A stretch of DNA of 64,000 bases from Neorhizobium lilium (GTDB lineage: Bacteria > Pseudomonadota > Alphaproteobacteria > Rhizobiales > Rhizobiaceae): the NCBI RefSeq assembly GCF_004053875.1, contig NZ_SBIP01000005.1:244760-308759 (forward strand), given 5' to 3'. Of this stretch, positions 27,603-40,520 are shown one piece after another. The position numbers were made by a program, and so were the translations under genes. Each line of letters opens with the position of its first letter. Within the stretch, counting starts at the first letter, position 1. The notes under the pieces are model-generated. The model was not told where the DNA came from. It saw only the letters and a program-made list of their open reading frames with translations, and ran no database searches.

Positions 27603-29825
27603 ATGGCCATAGATTCGTCCAGTCTTTTCGGTTCGCTGTTTGAGGCGCCCGCGGTCACCCGCGTCGTGCCGGTTCTGGTGCCCCTGCCAGTGCCGGTTGC
27701 CTATAGCTATGCCGTGCCGGAAGGGGTGCATGTGGAGCCCGGTTCGCTGGTGCAGGTGCCCATCGGCCCGCGGCAGGTCATCGGCGTCGTCTGGGAGGGT
27801 GACAATGACGAAAAGCTCGATCCGAAGAAGCTGAGGCCGATCACCCTCGTGTTCGATTGCCCGCCCCTGTCCAAGGAGATGCGCGACTTCATCGACTGGG
27901 TGGCCAGCTATACGCTGTCACCGCCGGGACTGGTCGCACGCATGGCGATCCGCGCACCTGCCGCACTCGATCCCGAGGCGATGGTGGAGGGGCTGCGCTA
28001 TATCGGCGGGCAGCCGGAGCGCATGACACCGGCACGGACACGGGTACTGGACCTCGCAAAGACGCAGGATCATCCGTGGACCCGTAGCGGTCTCGCGCAT
28101 GCGGCGAATGTCTCGTCAAGCGTGGTCGATGGTCTCACCGCGCAGGGCGTGTTCGAGACGATCTTCCTGCCGCCGCCGCCGGTGGTGGCAAGACCCGATC
28201 CGGATTTCACCCCGCCCCGGCTCGAAGGGCCCCAGAAACAGGCGGCCCAGGACATCGTCTCCGCCGTTCACAAGGGAGGTTTTTCCGCGGCTTTGATCGA
28301 TGGCGTTACGGGCTCAGGCAAGACGGAGGTCTATTTCGAGGCGATTGCCGAGAGCCTGCGGCAAGGCAGGCAGGTGCTGATTCTGCTGCCGGAGATTGCT
28401 TTGACGCCGGCTTTCCTTGAGCGGTTCGAGGCGCGCTTCGGGGCAAAGCCGGCGGAATGGCATTCGGATCTTGCGCCCCGCATGCGCGAAAAGGTCTGGC
28501 GCGGCGTGGTGACCGGCGAGGTGAGGGTTGTGGCGGGCGCGCGATCCGCCCTGTTCCTGCCCTTCGAGCAGCTTGGCCTGATCGTGGTCGATGAGGAGCA
28601 CGACCCTGCCTACAAGCAGGAGGACCGCGTCTTTTACAATGCGCGGGACATGGCCGTGGTGCGCGGCCGGATCGGTGATTTCCCGGTCGTGCTGGTCTCC
28701 GCCACGCCTTCAGTCGAAAGCCAGGTCAACGGGTTGGCCGGACGATACAACACCGTCCATCTGCCGACACGGTTCGGGGAGGCGGCGCTGCCGGATCTGC
28801 ATCTCGTCGATATGCGCCGGCACCCGCCCGAGCGTGGCGGTTTTCTATCTCCGGTACTGCTACGGGGCATCAAGCGCACGATTGAGAAGGGCGAGCAGGC
28901 GCTGCTCTTCCTCAACCGGCGGGGCTATGCGCCGCTGACGCTCTGCCGGGTCTGCGGCCACCGCTTCCAGTGCCCGCAGTGCTCGAGCTGGCTGGTGGAG
29001 CACCGCTTCCGAAGCCAGATCCAGTGCCATCAATGCGGTTATGCCGAACGGACCCCGGAAGCCTGCCCGGATTGCGGCACGCTCGATCATCTGGTTGCCT
29101 GCGGCCCGGGCGTGGAGCGCATTGCGGAAGAGGTGGAGAAGCATTTTCCACAGGCGCGAACCATCGTCATGTCGTCGGACATGCTCGGCGGCGTCAAGCG
29201 CATGCGCCTTGAGCTGGAGGCGATCGCCAAGGGTGATGTGGATATCGTCATCGGCACGCAGCTGGTTGCCAAGGGGCACAACTTCCCGCTGATGACGCTG
29301 GTCGGGATCGTGGATGCCGATCTCGGCCTTTCCAACGGCGATCCGCGAGCGGCGGAGCGGACCTTTCAACTGCTCAGCCAGGTGACGGGACGCGCGGGAC
29401 GAACGGGTCTGAAGAGCCTTGGCCTGATCCAGACCTTCCAGCCACAGCATCCGGTGATGCAGGCAATCGTTTCCGGCGATGCTCCTGCCTTCTACGAGCG
29501 GGAAATCGAGGAGCGGCAGAAGGCGATCCTGCCGCCCTTCGGACGCCTTGCTTCGCTGATCGTATCCGCCGATACCCGCGCAGAGGCCGAAACTCATGCC
29601 CGCGGACTACGGGCTGCGGCGCCTTCCGTCACCGGTATCTCGGTGCTTGGGCCGGCAGAGGCTCCGCTTGCCCTAGTGCGGGGGCGCCACCGCTTCCGGC
29701 TGCTGGTTCACGGACGGCGCAATTGCGACATGCAGGGCTTTCTCAAGGCGATGATCGCACAAGGGCCAAAGGCCAAGAGCTCGGTCCAGATCCAGCTGGA
29801 TGTCGATCCGCAGAGTTTTCTCTGA
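27603..29825 (+). CDS. priA: Primosomal protein N' (replication restart helicase)
   Basis: PriA recognises stalled forks and starts DnaB reloading. The 740-residue protein has an N-terminal DNA-binding domain (VPVLVPLPVPVAYSYAVPEG), Walker A GVTGSGKT (234-241), the DEEH box (330-333), and eight zinc-binding cysteines (C448, C451, C457, C460, C475, C478, C488, C491) between the helicase lobes. ATG 27603 gives the usual N-terminus; the open frame continues upstream into the acyltransferase gene without homology. The small membrane protein gene follows by 70 bp. Confidence 0.96.
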   Translation: MAIDSSSLFGSLFEAPAVTRVVPVLVPLPVPVAYSYAVPEGVHVEPGSLVQVPIGPRQVIGVVWEGDNDEKLDPKKLRPITLVFDCPPLSKEMRDFIDWVASYTLSPPGLVARMAIRAPAALDPEAMVEGLRYIGGQPERMTPARTRVLDLAKTQDHPWTRSGLAHAANVSSSVVDGLTAQGVFETIFLPPPPVVARPDPDFTPPRLEGPQKQAAQDIVSAVHKGGFSAALIDGVTGSGKTEVYFEAIAESLRQGRQVLILLPEIALTPAFLERFEARFGAKPAEWHSDLAPRMREKVWRGVVTGEVRVVAGARSALFLPFEQLGLIVVDEEHDPAYKQEDRVFYNARDMAVVRGRIGDFPVVLVSATPSVESQVNGLAGRYNTVHLPTRFGEAALPDLHLVDMRRHPPERGGFLSPVLLRGIKRTIEKGEQALLFLNRRGYAPLTLCRVCGHRFQCPQCSSWLVEHRFRSQIQCHQCGYAERTPEACPDCGTLDHLVACGPGVERIAEEVEKHFPQARTIVMSSDMLGGVKRMRLELEAIAKGDVDIVIGTQLVAKGHNFPLMTLVGIVDADLGLSNGDPRAAERTFQLLSQVTGRAGRTGLKSLGLIQTFQPQHPVMQAIVSGDAPAFYEREIEERQKAILPPFGRLASLIVSADTRAEAETHARGLRAAAPSVTGISVLGPAEAPLALVRGRHRFRLLVHGRRNCDMQGFLKAMIAQGPKAKSSVQIQLDVDPQSFL

Positions 29826-29895
29826 TCGCTTTCCTTTGCGCCGTGTTCGAAGGTTCGGCTAAAGTCCCGCCCGAATCGAGCAATGCGAGGATGCC

Positions 29896-30279
29896 ATGGA
29901 ACTCTACTTCCCGACCGAACTGGGCGAACAACTGGCCTTTATCGGCGCATCCGCAACGGCGCTGCTGGGCCTCGTCATCCTGCTTCTCCCCGGCCCGGTT
30001 CTCCGACTCGCCGCCTTTCAGGTTGGAGACGTGCGGCCGGAGGGCTACGGCTCAGTGCGCGCTGCCGGAGCGCAATATATCGCGCTCGGTGTGCTGCCCA
30101 TTCTTCTGGCTCAGGACTGGTTCTACATGGCGCTCGGCATCGCGCTCGGATTGGGTGCCGGCGGACGGCTCGTCTCCTTCGTGTTCGACCGCGGCCTCAC
30201 CCTTCGCAACGTACTGATATTTCTTCTCCAGGTTGTCCTTGCCGCGGGCCCTCTCGCCTATGTCTTCGGATACGTCTGA
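29896..30279 (+). CDS. Small membrane protein (DUF4345-like)
   Basis: The 127-residue protein has four hydrophobic segments, at about residues 14-33, 55-71, 75-92 and 105-126, with the pattern GYGSVRAAGAQYIALGVL between the first two. It resembles DUF4345-type small membrane proteins, but I am not certain of the family. It sits between priA and the atp operon. ATG 29896 follows a GAGGATGCC site. Confidence 0.7.
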   Translation: MELYFPTELGEQLAFIGASATALLGLVILLLPGPVLRLAAFQVGDVRPEGYGSVRAAGAQYIALGVLPILLAQDWFYMALGIALGLGAGGRLVSFVFDRGLTLRNVLIFLLQVVLAAGPLAYVFGYV

Positions 30280-30540
30280 CGCGGCCATCCGCGACCACGC
30301 CAGGCGCATGAGCGGGTTTGCCCGCAATAGTGCAGAAAAGTTCCCCAAGTCCTTGGCTCTCAGGCTTTTTCCAGGGGCAGGCGTGTTGCGAGTCCCTACA
30401 TCCTATGCTAGACGGACCGCGAAAGTCGGAAAGGGTAGGGCGGAGGCTCTGCAGGTTCTGAGAAAAAATCAAATCAGTTCAAGGCCTTGCTCGACTTAGT
30501 ATCAGGTTGTGGCGCTTGGATGGCAGTAGAGGGGGAATCT
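30280..30540 (+). promoter_or_regulatory. Intergenic region before atpH
   Basis: This 261-bp stretch should carry the atp operon promoter. No high-confidence -35/-10 pair could be picked; the most promoter-like part is around 30380-30415 (TTGCGA followed by TATGCTAGA), with short spacing. No other gene is seen in it. Confidence 0.3.
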
Positions 30541-32636
<2,096 letters not shown>

Positions 32637-32676
32637 AACGGATCAAGCTCCACTAAGCCCAAGGAACCGATAACGG

Positions 32677-33564
32677 ATGCCTTCACTTAAGGATCTGAAA
32701 AACCGGATCGCCTCCGTCAAGGCGACGCAGAAGATCACCAAGGCGATGAAGATGGTCGCCGCGGCGAAGCTGCGCCGTGCGCAGGAGGCGGCCGAAGCGG
32801 CCCGTCCTTACGCGGAGCGGATGAACAAGGTGCTGGCCGGCCTGACGGCTGCCAATGCCGGCAATGCCGAGGCGCCGCTGCTGCTTTCAGGCACTGGCAA
32901 GGATCAGGTTCACCTTCTGGTGGTCGCAACCGGCGAACGTGGCCTGGCGGGGGGCTTCAATTCCTCCATCATCCGCCTGGCTCGCGACCATGCCTTGAAA
33001 CTTCTTGCCCAAGGCAAGACGGTGAAGATCCTTACCGTCGGCCGCAAGGGCAATGATGTGCTGCGCCGCTCCTTCCGGGAGAACATCGTCCACTACATCA
33101 CGTTCCGCGAAGTCAAGCAGCTGGGTTTCGTTCACGCTGACGAAGTGGCCCATAAGGTGCTGGAGATGTTCAGCGCGGGCGAGTTCGACATCGCCACGCT
33201 GTTCTTCGCGCGCTTCCAGTCGGTGATCGCGCAGGTGCCAACGGCCCAGCAGATCATTCCGGCGAAGTTCGAGGCAAGCGAGGTTTCCGGAACGGCTAAC
33301 CCGGCTTCCGCGCTCTACGAATACGAGCCGAGCGAAGAGGAGATCCTCGAGGACCTGCTGCCGCGCAACGTGGCCGTGCAGATCTTCCGGGCATTGCTCG
33401 AGAACAACGCTTCTTTCTATGGTGCGCAGATGTCCGCAATGGACAATGCTACGCGCAATGCCGGTGACATGATCAACAAGCTGACCTTGTCCTACAACCG
33501 TCAGCGTCAGGCGCAGATCACCAAGGAACTCATCGAAATCATTTCGGGCGCGGAAGCGCTCTGA
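32677..33564 (+). CDS. atpG: F1 ATP synthase gamma subunit
   Basis: AtpG is the rotor shaft of F1. The 295-residue protein begins [27 protein letters not shown] and ends with NDMINK-like and [23 protein letters not shown] segments, the two long coiled-coil helices of the shaft. Length is standard. It lies between atpA (40 bp) and atpD (24 bp). Confidence 0.97.
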   Translation: MPSLKDLKNRIASVKATQKITKAMKMVAAAKLRRAQEAAEAARPYAERMNKVLAGLTAANAGNAEAPLLLSGTGKDQVHLLVVATGERGLAGGFNSSIIRLARDHALKLLAQGKTVKILTVGRKGNDVLRRSFRENIVHYITFREVKQLGFVHADEVAHKVLEMFSAGEFDIATLFFARFQSVIAQVPTAQQIIPAKFEASEVSGTANPASALYEYEPSEEEILEDLLPRNVAVQIFRALLENNASFYGAQMSAMDNATRNAGDMINKLTLSYNRQRQAQITKELIEIISGAEAL

Positions 33565-35019
<1,455 letters not shown>

Positions 35020-35130
35020 TCTTGGACAAGACGGCGCGCGGGAGACCATCCGGCGCGCCATTCCTGCATAAGACACGCAAGCCCGCGACAGCATCAAAGC
35101 CGCGTGGGAAGAACAGGGAAGTGGACCGTC

Positions 35131-35538
35131 ATGGCCGACGCTTTCAATTTCGAACTGGTTTCGCCTGAGCGCCTGCTCGTTTCGGAGAAGGTCTCCGAAG
35201 TGGTGATCCCGGCGACGCTCGGCGAAATGACCGTGCTTGCCAATCATGCGCCGACGATGACGACGATCAAGCCGGGCGTCGTGACGGTGAAGCTTGCTTC
35301 CGGGAAGGTCGACAAATACGTCGTCTTCGGCGGCTTCGCGGACATCCTGCCGACGAGCTGCACGCTGCTGGCTGAATCTGCCGTGCTGGCGACCGACCTG
35401 ACCCGCGATACGCTGCAGCACCGCATCGATGCGACACGCGCCCAGATCGGCAATGCAACCAGCGACGAGCATAAGACGAAGCTTGAGCATTTCCTCGCCG
35501 AACTGACGCATATCAACGGCGCTGTCATTCCCGGCTGA
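35131..35538 (+). CDS. atpC: F1 ATP synthase epsilon subunit
   Basis: AtpC couples the rotor to the c-ring and can inhibit ATP hydrolysis. The 135-residue protein starts MADAFNFELVSPERLL, has the beta-sandwich domain with GEMTVLANHAPTMTTIKPGVV, and a short C-terminal helical part. ATG 35131 is preferred to the open-frame start at 35104. A 111-bp gap separates it from atpD, and the operon terminator follows. Confidence 0.95.
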   Translation: MADAFNFELVSPERLLVSEKVSEVVIPATLGEMTVLANHAPTMTTIKPGVVTVKLASGKVDKYVVFGGFADILPTSCTLLAESAVLATDLTRDTLQHRIDATRAQIGNATSDEHKTKLEHFLAELTHINGAVIPG

Positions 35539-35559
35539 GCTACCAAAAATATCTTCTTC

Positions 35560-35587
35560 AAAAGGGCGGCTGTGAGGCCGTCCTTTT
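35560..35587 (+). terminator. Terminator of the atp operon, probably bidirectional
   Basis: AAAAGGGCGGC (35560-35570) and GCCGTCCTTTT (35577-35587) form an 11-bp stem with one mismatch and a six-base loop, 21 bp after atpC and between convergent genes. Both flanks are A/T-rich as expected for two-way use. Confidence 0.8.
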
Positions 35588-35619
35588 GCGTTTCGGCGGA
35601 GCTGTGGAGGGTCTCTGCA

Positions 35620-36513
35620 TCAGCTGCCCAGCAGGTGCTGATGCAGCCGGGCGGCACCAGGAGAGAGCGAGCGGTAGCGCGGCATACCCAGGTAATAGCC
35701 ATAGCCCGTGTCCAGCGGTTCCGTGCCAAGCTCCACAAGCGCGCCGGAGCCAAGGTCTTCTGCGATCAGACCACGGCTCCCGAGGGTTACGCCTTCCCCG
35801 CGCAGGGCGGCGTCCACTGCCAGCGAATAGGTCGAGAACGACAGACGTGGTGTGATGCGGGCCTTCGGCGGGTGCGGCAGGCGTCCGAACCACTGCCGCA
35901 GCGAAATCCAGTGCGCATTGAAGCGCTCGTAATCGATCAAGTCGAGAGCCGCAATCTCCTCTGCTTTGAGGGTGGCGGCCTCCAGTCCGCGCCGTGCTAG
36001 ATAACCTGGGGATGCGACCGGAACCAGGACCTCCTTCACCAGCAATGTCAGGTTCCAGCGCGGATGTTCCCCGGTCGAGTAGAGGATGACGAGGTCATTG
36101 GCCTCGGACGCAAGTTCCGAGGGCGCGTCGGTCGTGAGCAACCGCACGGAGATGCCCGGGCTTTCGTTGTCGAAATCCTTGAGCCGCTTGGCAAGCCAAA
36201 GATGGGACACGGAACCGCTTGCGGCAATCGAGATGATCTCGCGTCCGCCGCCCCGGAAGGGCTCGAGGCTTTCCTCCAGGTAGTCCAGTGTGGCGCGCAC
36301 CCGCTGGAACAGCCGCTCGCCTTCCGGCGTCAGGCTGAGATTGCGGCCGCGACGGGTGAAGAGCTTGGCGCCCAGCTGTTCCTCAAGGCCCTGGATGCGG
36401 CGGCTGACGGCTGCCTGGGTGATATGCAGCTCCCGCCCCGCGCGGGAGAAATTCATGAACCGGCAAGCCGCGTCGAAAACGCGGAAGGCTTCAAGCGGTA
36501 TCCTTTCCAGCAT
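35620..36513 (-). CDS. LysR-family transcriptional regulator (GcvA-like)
   Basis: The 297-residue protein has an N-terminal winged helix-turn-helix (IPLEAFRVFDAACRFMNFSRAGRELHITQAAVSRRIQGLEEQLG, residues 4-48) and a substrate-binding domain resembling the GcvA subgroup (HPRWNLTLLVKEVLVPVASPGYL). ATG 36513 is chosen because GGAG lies six bases upstream; the ATG at 36525 overlaps a palindromic LysR-type operator and lacks a site. It is divergent from the alcohol dehydrogenase operon and probably controls it and itself. The inducer is unknown. Confidence 0.88.
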   Translation of the reverse strand: MLERIPLEAFRVFDAACRFMNFSRAGRELHITQAAVSRRIQGLEEQLGAKLFTRRGRNLSLTPEGERLFQRVRATLDYLEESLEPFRGGGREIISIAASGSVSHLWLAKRLKDFDNESPGISVRLLTTDAPSELASEANDLVILYSTGEHPRWNLTLLVKEVLVPVASPGYLARRGLEAATLKAEEIAALDLIDYERFNAHWISLRQWFGRLPHPPKARITPRLSFSTYSLAVDAALRGEGVTLGSRGLIAEDLGSGALVELGTEPLDTGYGYYLGMPRYRSLSPGAARLHQHLLGS

Positions 36514-36523
36514 CAGCGTCTCC

Positions 36524-36538
36524 ATGATCTCAGATCAT
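36524..36538. promoter_or_regulatory. LysR-type operator (T-N11-A palindrome) in the divergent gap
   Basis: ATGATCT (36524-36530) and AGATCAT (36532-36538) are perfect inverse complements around one base, and T36525 and A36537 give the LysR T-N11-A spacing. It lies just upstream of the chosen LysR start and about 85 bp before the alcohol dehydrogenase gene. Confidence 0.6.
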
Positions 36539-36619
36539 CAAATAGCCCGAAAAACGGATGGATTTGAAGAGCTGAAATTGTGGTGCAGATTGGAATCCTA
36601 TCTGGCGGCAGGGTTTCTC

Positions 36620-37765
36620 ATGCAATTTTCGACTTCTTTCATTCCAGACATCCATTTCGGTGCAGGCTCATTCAGCGGATTGGCGGATGCGGCGGCTGGC
36701 TTCGGCGGGATCAAGACGGCCGCCGTCGTGATCGATGGCTTTCTCGCATCCACCGGCGTTGCAACGGCGTTGGCCGATGCGCTGGCCTCCAAGGGCATCG
36801 ACGTGCGGGTCTATAGCGAGTTTTCGGGCGAGCCGAAGCTTGCACATCTGCAGGCGGCGACGGCTGTTGCATCCGGCTGTGACCTCGTGATTGGTGTGGG
36901 CGGCGGGTCGGCGCTCGACATCGCCAAGGTCGCGGCCTGCTGCGCTGCTTCCGGCGAAGATCCGATGGTCTACGCGCTTGCAGCCAATCCGCTGCCGAAG
37001 AGCCCGCTGAAGAAGATCATGGTGCCGACCACGGCGGGGACGGGCTCGGAAACCTCCGCCACCAATATCTTTGCGGGGCCGGAAGGCAAGAAGCTGTGGA
37101 TATGGGGTGCGGAAACCAAGGCCGATCTGGTCGTGCTCGATCCGGAGCTGACAATTTCATTGCCGGCGCATTTGACCGCCTGGTGCGGCATGGATGCCTT
37201 CATCCACGCATTCGAAGCCTGCACGAACCGCAACGCCCATAAGGGCGCGAAGCTTTACGCGCATGAGGCGATGCGGCTGGTGGCCGGCTCGCTTGAAACG
37301 GCGGTGAAAGCACCCGGCAACCTCGACGCACGCGGTAAGGTGCTGCTTGGCTCCTGCTATGCCGGCATCGCCATCGACAATTGCGGCACGGCCGTCGCCC
37401 ATAATATTAGCCACGCGCTGGCGGGCCTGGCGCCGGTGCATCACGGGCTGGCGACGGCACTCGGCTTCGAGGCGACGTTGCCCTGGCTCGTTGAGGCGGA
37501 CACGGCGGATCTTCAGGCGGCCGCCAAGGCTCTTGGGCTTGCCGATGCTGCGGCCTTGCCGGGCTTCGTGTCCGATCTGATGGACCGTTGCGGCTTCGTC
37601 CGGGCGCTTCCGAAGGCGTTCGACGGCTTTACCGCCGCCGACCTTGCCGCAGAAATGCGCGCTCCTGAAAATCAGCCCATGCGGCGCTCGACCGTGCGCG
37701 AGATATCCGACGCGGATATCGACACCTTCGCGGAAAAGATCATGTCGCTGCCGAAATCTGCGTGA
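36620..37765 (+). CDS. Iron-containing (class III) alcohol dehydrogenase
   Basis: The 381-residue protein is a group III metal-dependent alcohol dehydrogenase: NAD-binding GGGSALD (94-100), PTTAGTGSETSATNIF (137-151), and metal ligands D192, H196, H261 and H274 or H275 (WCGMDAFIHAFE; GTAVAHNISHALAGLAPVHHG). ATG 36620 gives the canonical start MQFSTSFIPDIHFGAG; the long open frame upstream overlaps the LysR gene. The substrate is unknown. The aldehyde dehydrogenase follows 10 bp later, so an alcohol-to-acid pathway is likely. Confidence 0.9.
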   Translation: MQFSTSFIPDIHFGAGSFSGLADAAAGFGGIKTAAVVIDGFLASTGVATALADALASKGIDVRVYSEFSGEPKLAHLQAATAVASGCDLVIGVGGGSALDIAKVAACCAASGEDPMVYALAANPLPKSPLKKIMVPTTAGTGSETSATNIFAGPEGKKLWIWGAETKADLVVLDPELTISLPAHLTAWCGMDAFIHAFEACTNRNAHKGAKLYAHEAMRLVAGSLETAVKAPGNLDARGKVLLGSCYAGIAIDNCGTAVAHNISHALAGLAPVHHGLATALGFEATLPWLVEADTADLQAAAKALGLADAAALPGFVSDLMDRCGFVRALPKAFDGFTAADLAAEMRAPENQPMRRSTVREISDADIDTFAEKIMSLPKSA

Positions 37766-37775
37766 GGATAAATCC

Positions 37776-39275
37776 ATGACCAAGACCTATACCCGCGACT
37801 ACTGGAACAGCGCGCTCGATGGCTTGAAGCTGGAAGGCCGGCACTTCATCGGCGGCGAGCATCGTACGGCGGCCTCCGGCGAAACGTTCACGCGCATCCG
37901 CCCCATGGATGGGAAGCCTGGCGCCGAGCTGGCCCGCGGGACCACCGTCGATATCGATGCGGCCGTCGCTTCGGCACGGGCGGCGTTCGAAAGCGGCGTC
38001 TGGCGGAAGAAGGAGCCGCTGGAAAAGAAGAAGATCATGCTGCGTTGGGCGGAACTGATCCGTGCGCATGGCGAAGAGCTTGCCATGCTGGAGACCCTCG
38101 ATGTCGGCAAGCCGGTGCTCGCCTCCCTTAATGTGGACGTCCGGCTCTGTGCCGACGGTATCCAATATTATGGCGAGATGATCGACAAGCTCTATGACGA
38201 GATTGCGCCGACAGGCCCCAATGCGCGGGCGCTGGTGCGGAAAGTGCCGCTCGGGGTGATCGGGGCGATCACGCCCTGGAATTATCCGATGATCATCGAC
38301 GCGTGGAAGCTCGGTCCGGCAATTGCTGCCGGCAATTCTGTTGTGCTGAAGCCGGCCGAGCAATCCTCGCTTTCGGCGATCCGACTTGCTTCGCTTGCCG
38401 TGGAGGCAGGCCTGCCGGCAGGCGTCCTCAATGTTGTCACCGGTTACGGCGAGGAAGCGGGCAAGCCGCTTGCGCTGCATATGGACGTGGACATGATCGC
38501 CTTCACCGGCTCCACGGAAGTCGGAAAGCTGATCATGGGCTATGCGGCGCAGTCGAACGTCAAGCGGGTGGCGCTGGAACTCGGCGGCAAGTCGCCGCTG
38601 GTGGTCTTCGAGGATGCCGACCTCGACGCTGCTGCGTCAGCCGTCGCCTGGGGCTGCTTCTACAATTCCGGGGAGACCTGCCATGCCTCGACGCGGCTTC
38701 TGGTGCAACGCTCGGTGCAGGACAAGCTGATTGCAAAGATCGAAGCGCTGACGAAGAGCGACATCGCACTTGCGCATCCCTTCGAGCCATCGGCCCAGAT
38801 CGGCGCGCTGATAGAAGAAGCGCATATGCAGAAGGTGCTCCGCATGATCGCAGTCGGTGAGAAGGAAGGTGCACGCCGTGCCTTCGGCGCCGAGCAGGTA
38901 CTGTCGGAAACCGGCGGCTATTACATCTCGCCGGGTGTCTTCGTCGATATGACCAACGACATGAGCCTGGCGCGCCAGGAGATCTTCGGTCCGGTGCTCG
39001 CGGCCATTCCCTTCGATACCGAAGAGGAGGCCCTGCGGCTCGCCAATGACACGATCTATGGTCTGGCCGGTGCCGTGTTCACCAAAGATATGGACCGCGC
39101 CCACCGCTTCTCCGAGGAGATCCATGCGGGTACGGTGTGGATCAACACCTATGACATGTCGAATTTCGCGACGCCGTTCGGCGGCTTCAAACAATCCGGC
39201 TTCGGGCGCGACCGCTCCGTGCATGCCATCGACAAATATTGCGACTACAAGACCATCTGGCAGCAATTCGGATAA
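37776..39275 (+). CDS. NAD(P)+-dependent aldehyde dehydrogenase (PuuC-like)
   Basis: The 499-residue enzyme has the Rossmann and catalytic domains of the aldehyde dehydrogenase superfamily, with N169 (TPWNYP), the general base E268 (LELGGKSP) and nucleophile C302 (NSGETCHAS), all at canonical positions. The N-terminus (LKLEGRHFIGGEHR) resembles PuuC and related amino- or hydroxyaldehyde dehydrogenases. It is tightly linked to the upstream alcohol dehydrogenase and to the enolase-superfamily gene 6 bp downstream. The physiological aldehyde is not known. Confidence 0.93.
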   Translation: MTKTYTRDYWNSALDGLKLEGRHFIGGEHRTAASGETFTRIRPMDGKPGAELARGTTVDIDAAVASARAAFESGVWRKKEPLEKKKIMLRWAELIRAHGEELAMLETLDVGKPVLASLNVDVRLCADGIQYYGEMIDKLYDEIAPTGPNARALVRKVPLGVIGAITPWNYPMIIDAWKLGPAIAAGNSVVLKPAEQSSLSAIRLASLAVEAGLPAGVLNVVTGYGEEAGKPLALHMDVDMIAFTGSTEVGKLIMGYAAQSNVKRVALELGGKSPLVVFEDADLDAAASAVAWGCFYNSGETCHASTRLLVQRSVQDKLIAKIEALTKSDIALAHPFEPSAQIGALIEEAHMQKVLRMIAVGEKEGARRAFGAEQVLSETGGYYISPGVFVDMTNDMSLARQEIFGPVLAAIPFDTEEEALRLANDTIYGLAGAVFTKDMDRAHRFSEEIHAGTVWINTYDMSNFATPFGGFKQSGFGRDRSVHAIDKYCDYKTIWQQFG

Positions 39276-39281
39276 GGCAAG

Positions 39282-40406
39282 ATGAGCAAGATCGCATCCA
39301 TCGAAATCTCTCACCACAGGCTCCCGCTCGATCCGCCGTTCAAGGCCAGCTGGGACGGCCGGCCTCGGCATCATTTCGACGCGACGATCGTCAGGGTGCG
39401 CGACGAGGACGGGCGGGAAGGGATCGGCTCCGGCGACCTGATGAAGGGTTTCGAAGGCCATGAGGACCTGTTCATCGGCCACGATCCGCGCCATCTGGAA
39501 CGCCATTACGAAGTGCTGTCGCATATCAACTTCCATTATGGCCGCTGCTGGCCTCTGGACCTCGCGCTCTGGGACCTTGCCGGCAAAGTGACGGGTGAGC
39601 CGGTCTGGCGGATGCTCGGCGGCCGGTCGGATCGGGTCCGTCTCTATGCCTCGTCGGGCGTGCTGCGGTCGCCGTCGGAGATGGCCGAGCAGGCGGAGCG
39701 CTATATCGAGGAAGGCTTTCCCGCCATGAAGGTCCGCTTCTCTTCGTCCGCCGGCGGGCGATCGAGCTGGCGCGACGACGTGAAGGCGCTGGAGGCGATC
39801 CGTATCCAGGCTGGCTCGCGGCTCGAACTCATGGTGGATTGCAATCAAGGTTGGCGCATGCCTTGGGATACGACGATGTCCTGGACCTTCAAGGACGCGC
39901 TGGCTGTGGCAGGCGAACTCGAGCAGCTCAATGTCTACTGGATGGAGGAGCCGCTCCACCGTTCCGACCGGAAGGGCATGAAGGCGCTGAAGGAGGCGAC
40001 ATCGGTGCGTATCGCGGGTGGCGAGATGACCCGCGAACTCACCGAATTCCGCGACATCATCGAGGAGCGCGCCTTCGACGTGATCCAGCCGGATGTGGCG
40101 CTGGTGGGCGGTATCACTGGTTGCCGGCGGCTCGTCTATCAGGCACGGGAGGCAGGCGTCACCTTCACGCCGCATAGCTGGACGAACGGCATCGGCGTAC
40201 TGGCGAATGCGCATCTGACAGCCGGTGCCGGGGACGCGCCCTTCCTGGAATATCCTTATGACAATCCCGAGTGGAGCGAAGCGAGACGCGACTATCCGCT
40301 GGCGTCGCCTCTGAAGCACGCCGAGGGATGGCTGGAACTGGGTGAGGCGCCGGGCCTGGGCGTCGTGCTGGACGAGGAGCGTCTGGCAGCCACCCGTATC
40401 GCCTGA
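39282..40406 (+). CDS. Enolase-superfamily enzyme (mandelate racemase/muconate lactonizing type)
   Basis: The 374-residue protein has the N-terminal capping domain and the (beta/alpha)7-beta barrel with metal ligands D186 (VDCNQ), E222 or E223 (WMEEP) and E248 (AGGEM), and a His-Asp pair formed by D271 (IQPDVA) and H298 (TPHSW). The second-strand motif is KVR (K150, R152) rather than the usual KxK. These features fit an acid-sugar dehydratase or related enzyme of the mandelate racemase subgroup. It is the third gene of the ADH-ALDH operon and likely acts on the same compound class. Confidence 0.88.
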   Translation: MSKIASIEISHHRLPLDPPFKASWDGRPRHHFDATIVRVRDEDGREGIGSGDLMKGFEGHEDLFIGHDPRHLERHYEVLSHINFHYGRCWPLDLALWDLAGKVTGEPVWRMLGGRSDRVRLYASSGVLRSPSEMAEQAERYIEEGFPAMKVRFSSSAGGRSSWRDDVKALEAIRIQAGSRLELMVDCNQGWRMPWDTTMSWTFKDALAVAGELEQLNVYWMEEPLHRSDRKGMKALKEATSVRIAGGEMTRELTEFRDIIEERAFDVIQPDVALVGGITGCRRLVYQAREAGVTFTPHSWTNGIGVLANAHLTAGAGDAPFLEYPYDNPEWSEARRDYPLASPLKHAEGWLELGEAPGLGVVLDEERLAATRIA

Positions 40407-40520
40407 CCCAAGCACGTGCGGGCATGGCAGCCTTTGCCATGCCGATGTCCTCGCTGTAACGTTCCCCGCAAATGGTCGGCCAGCTACTGCTATTGGTGGC
40501 CTGGCCGGGGGAGCGCGTGC

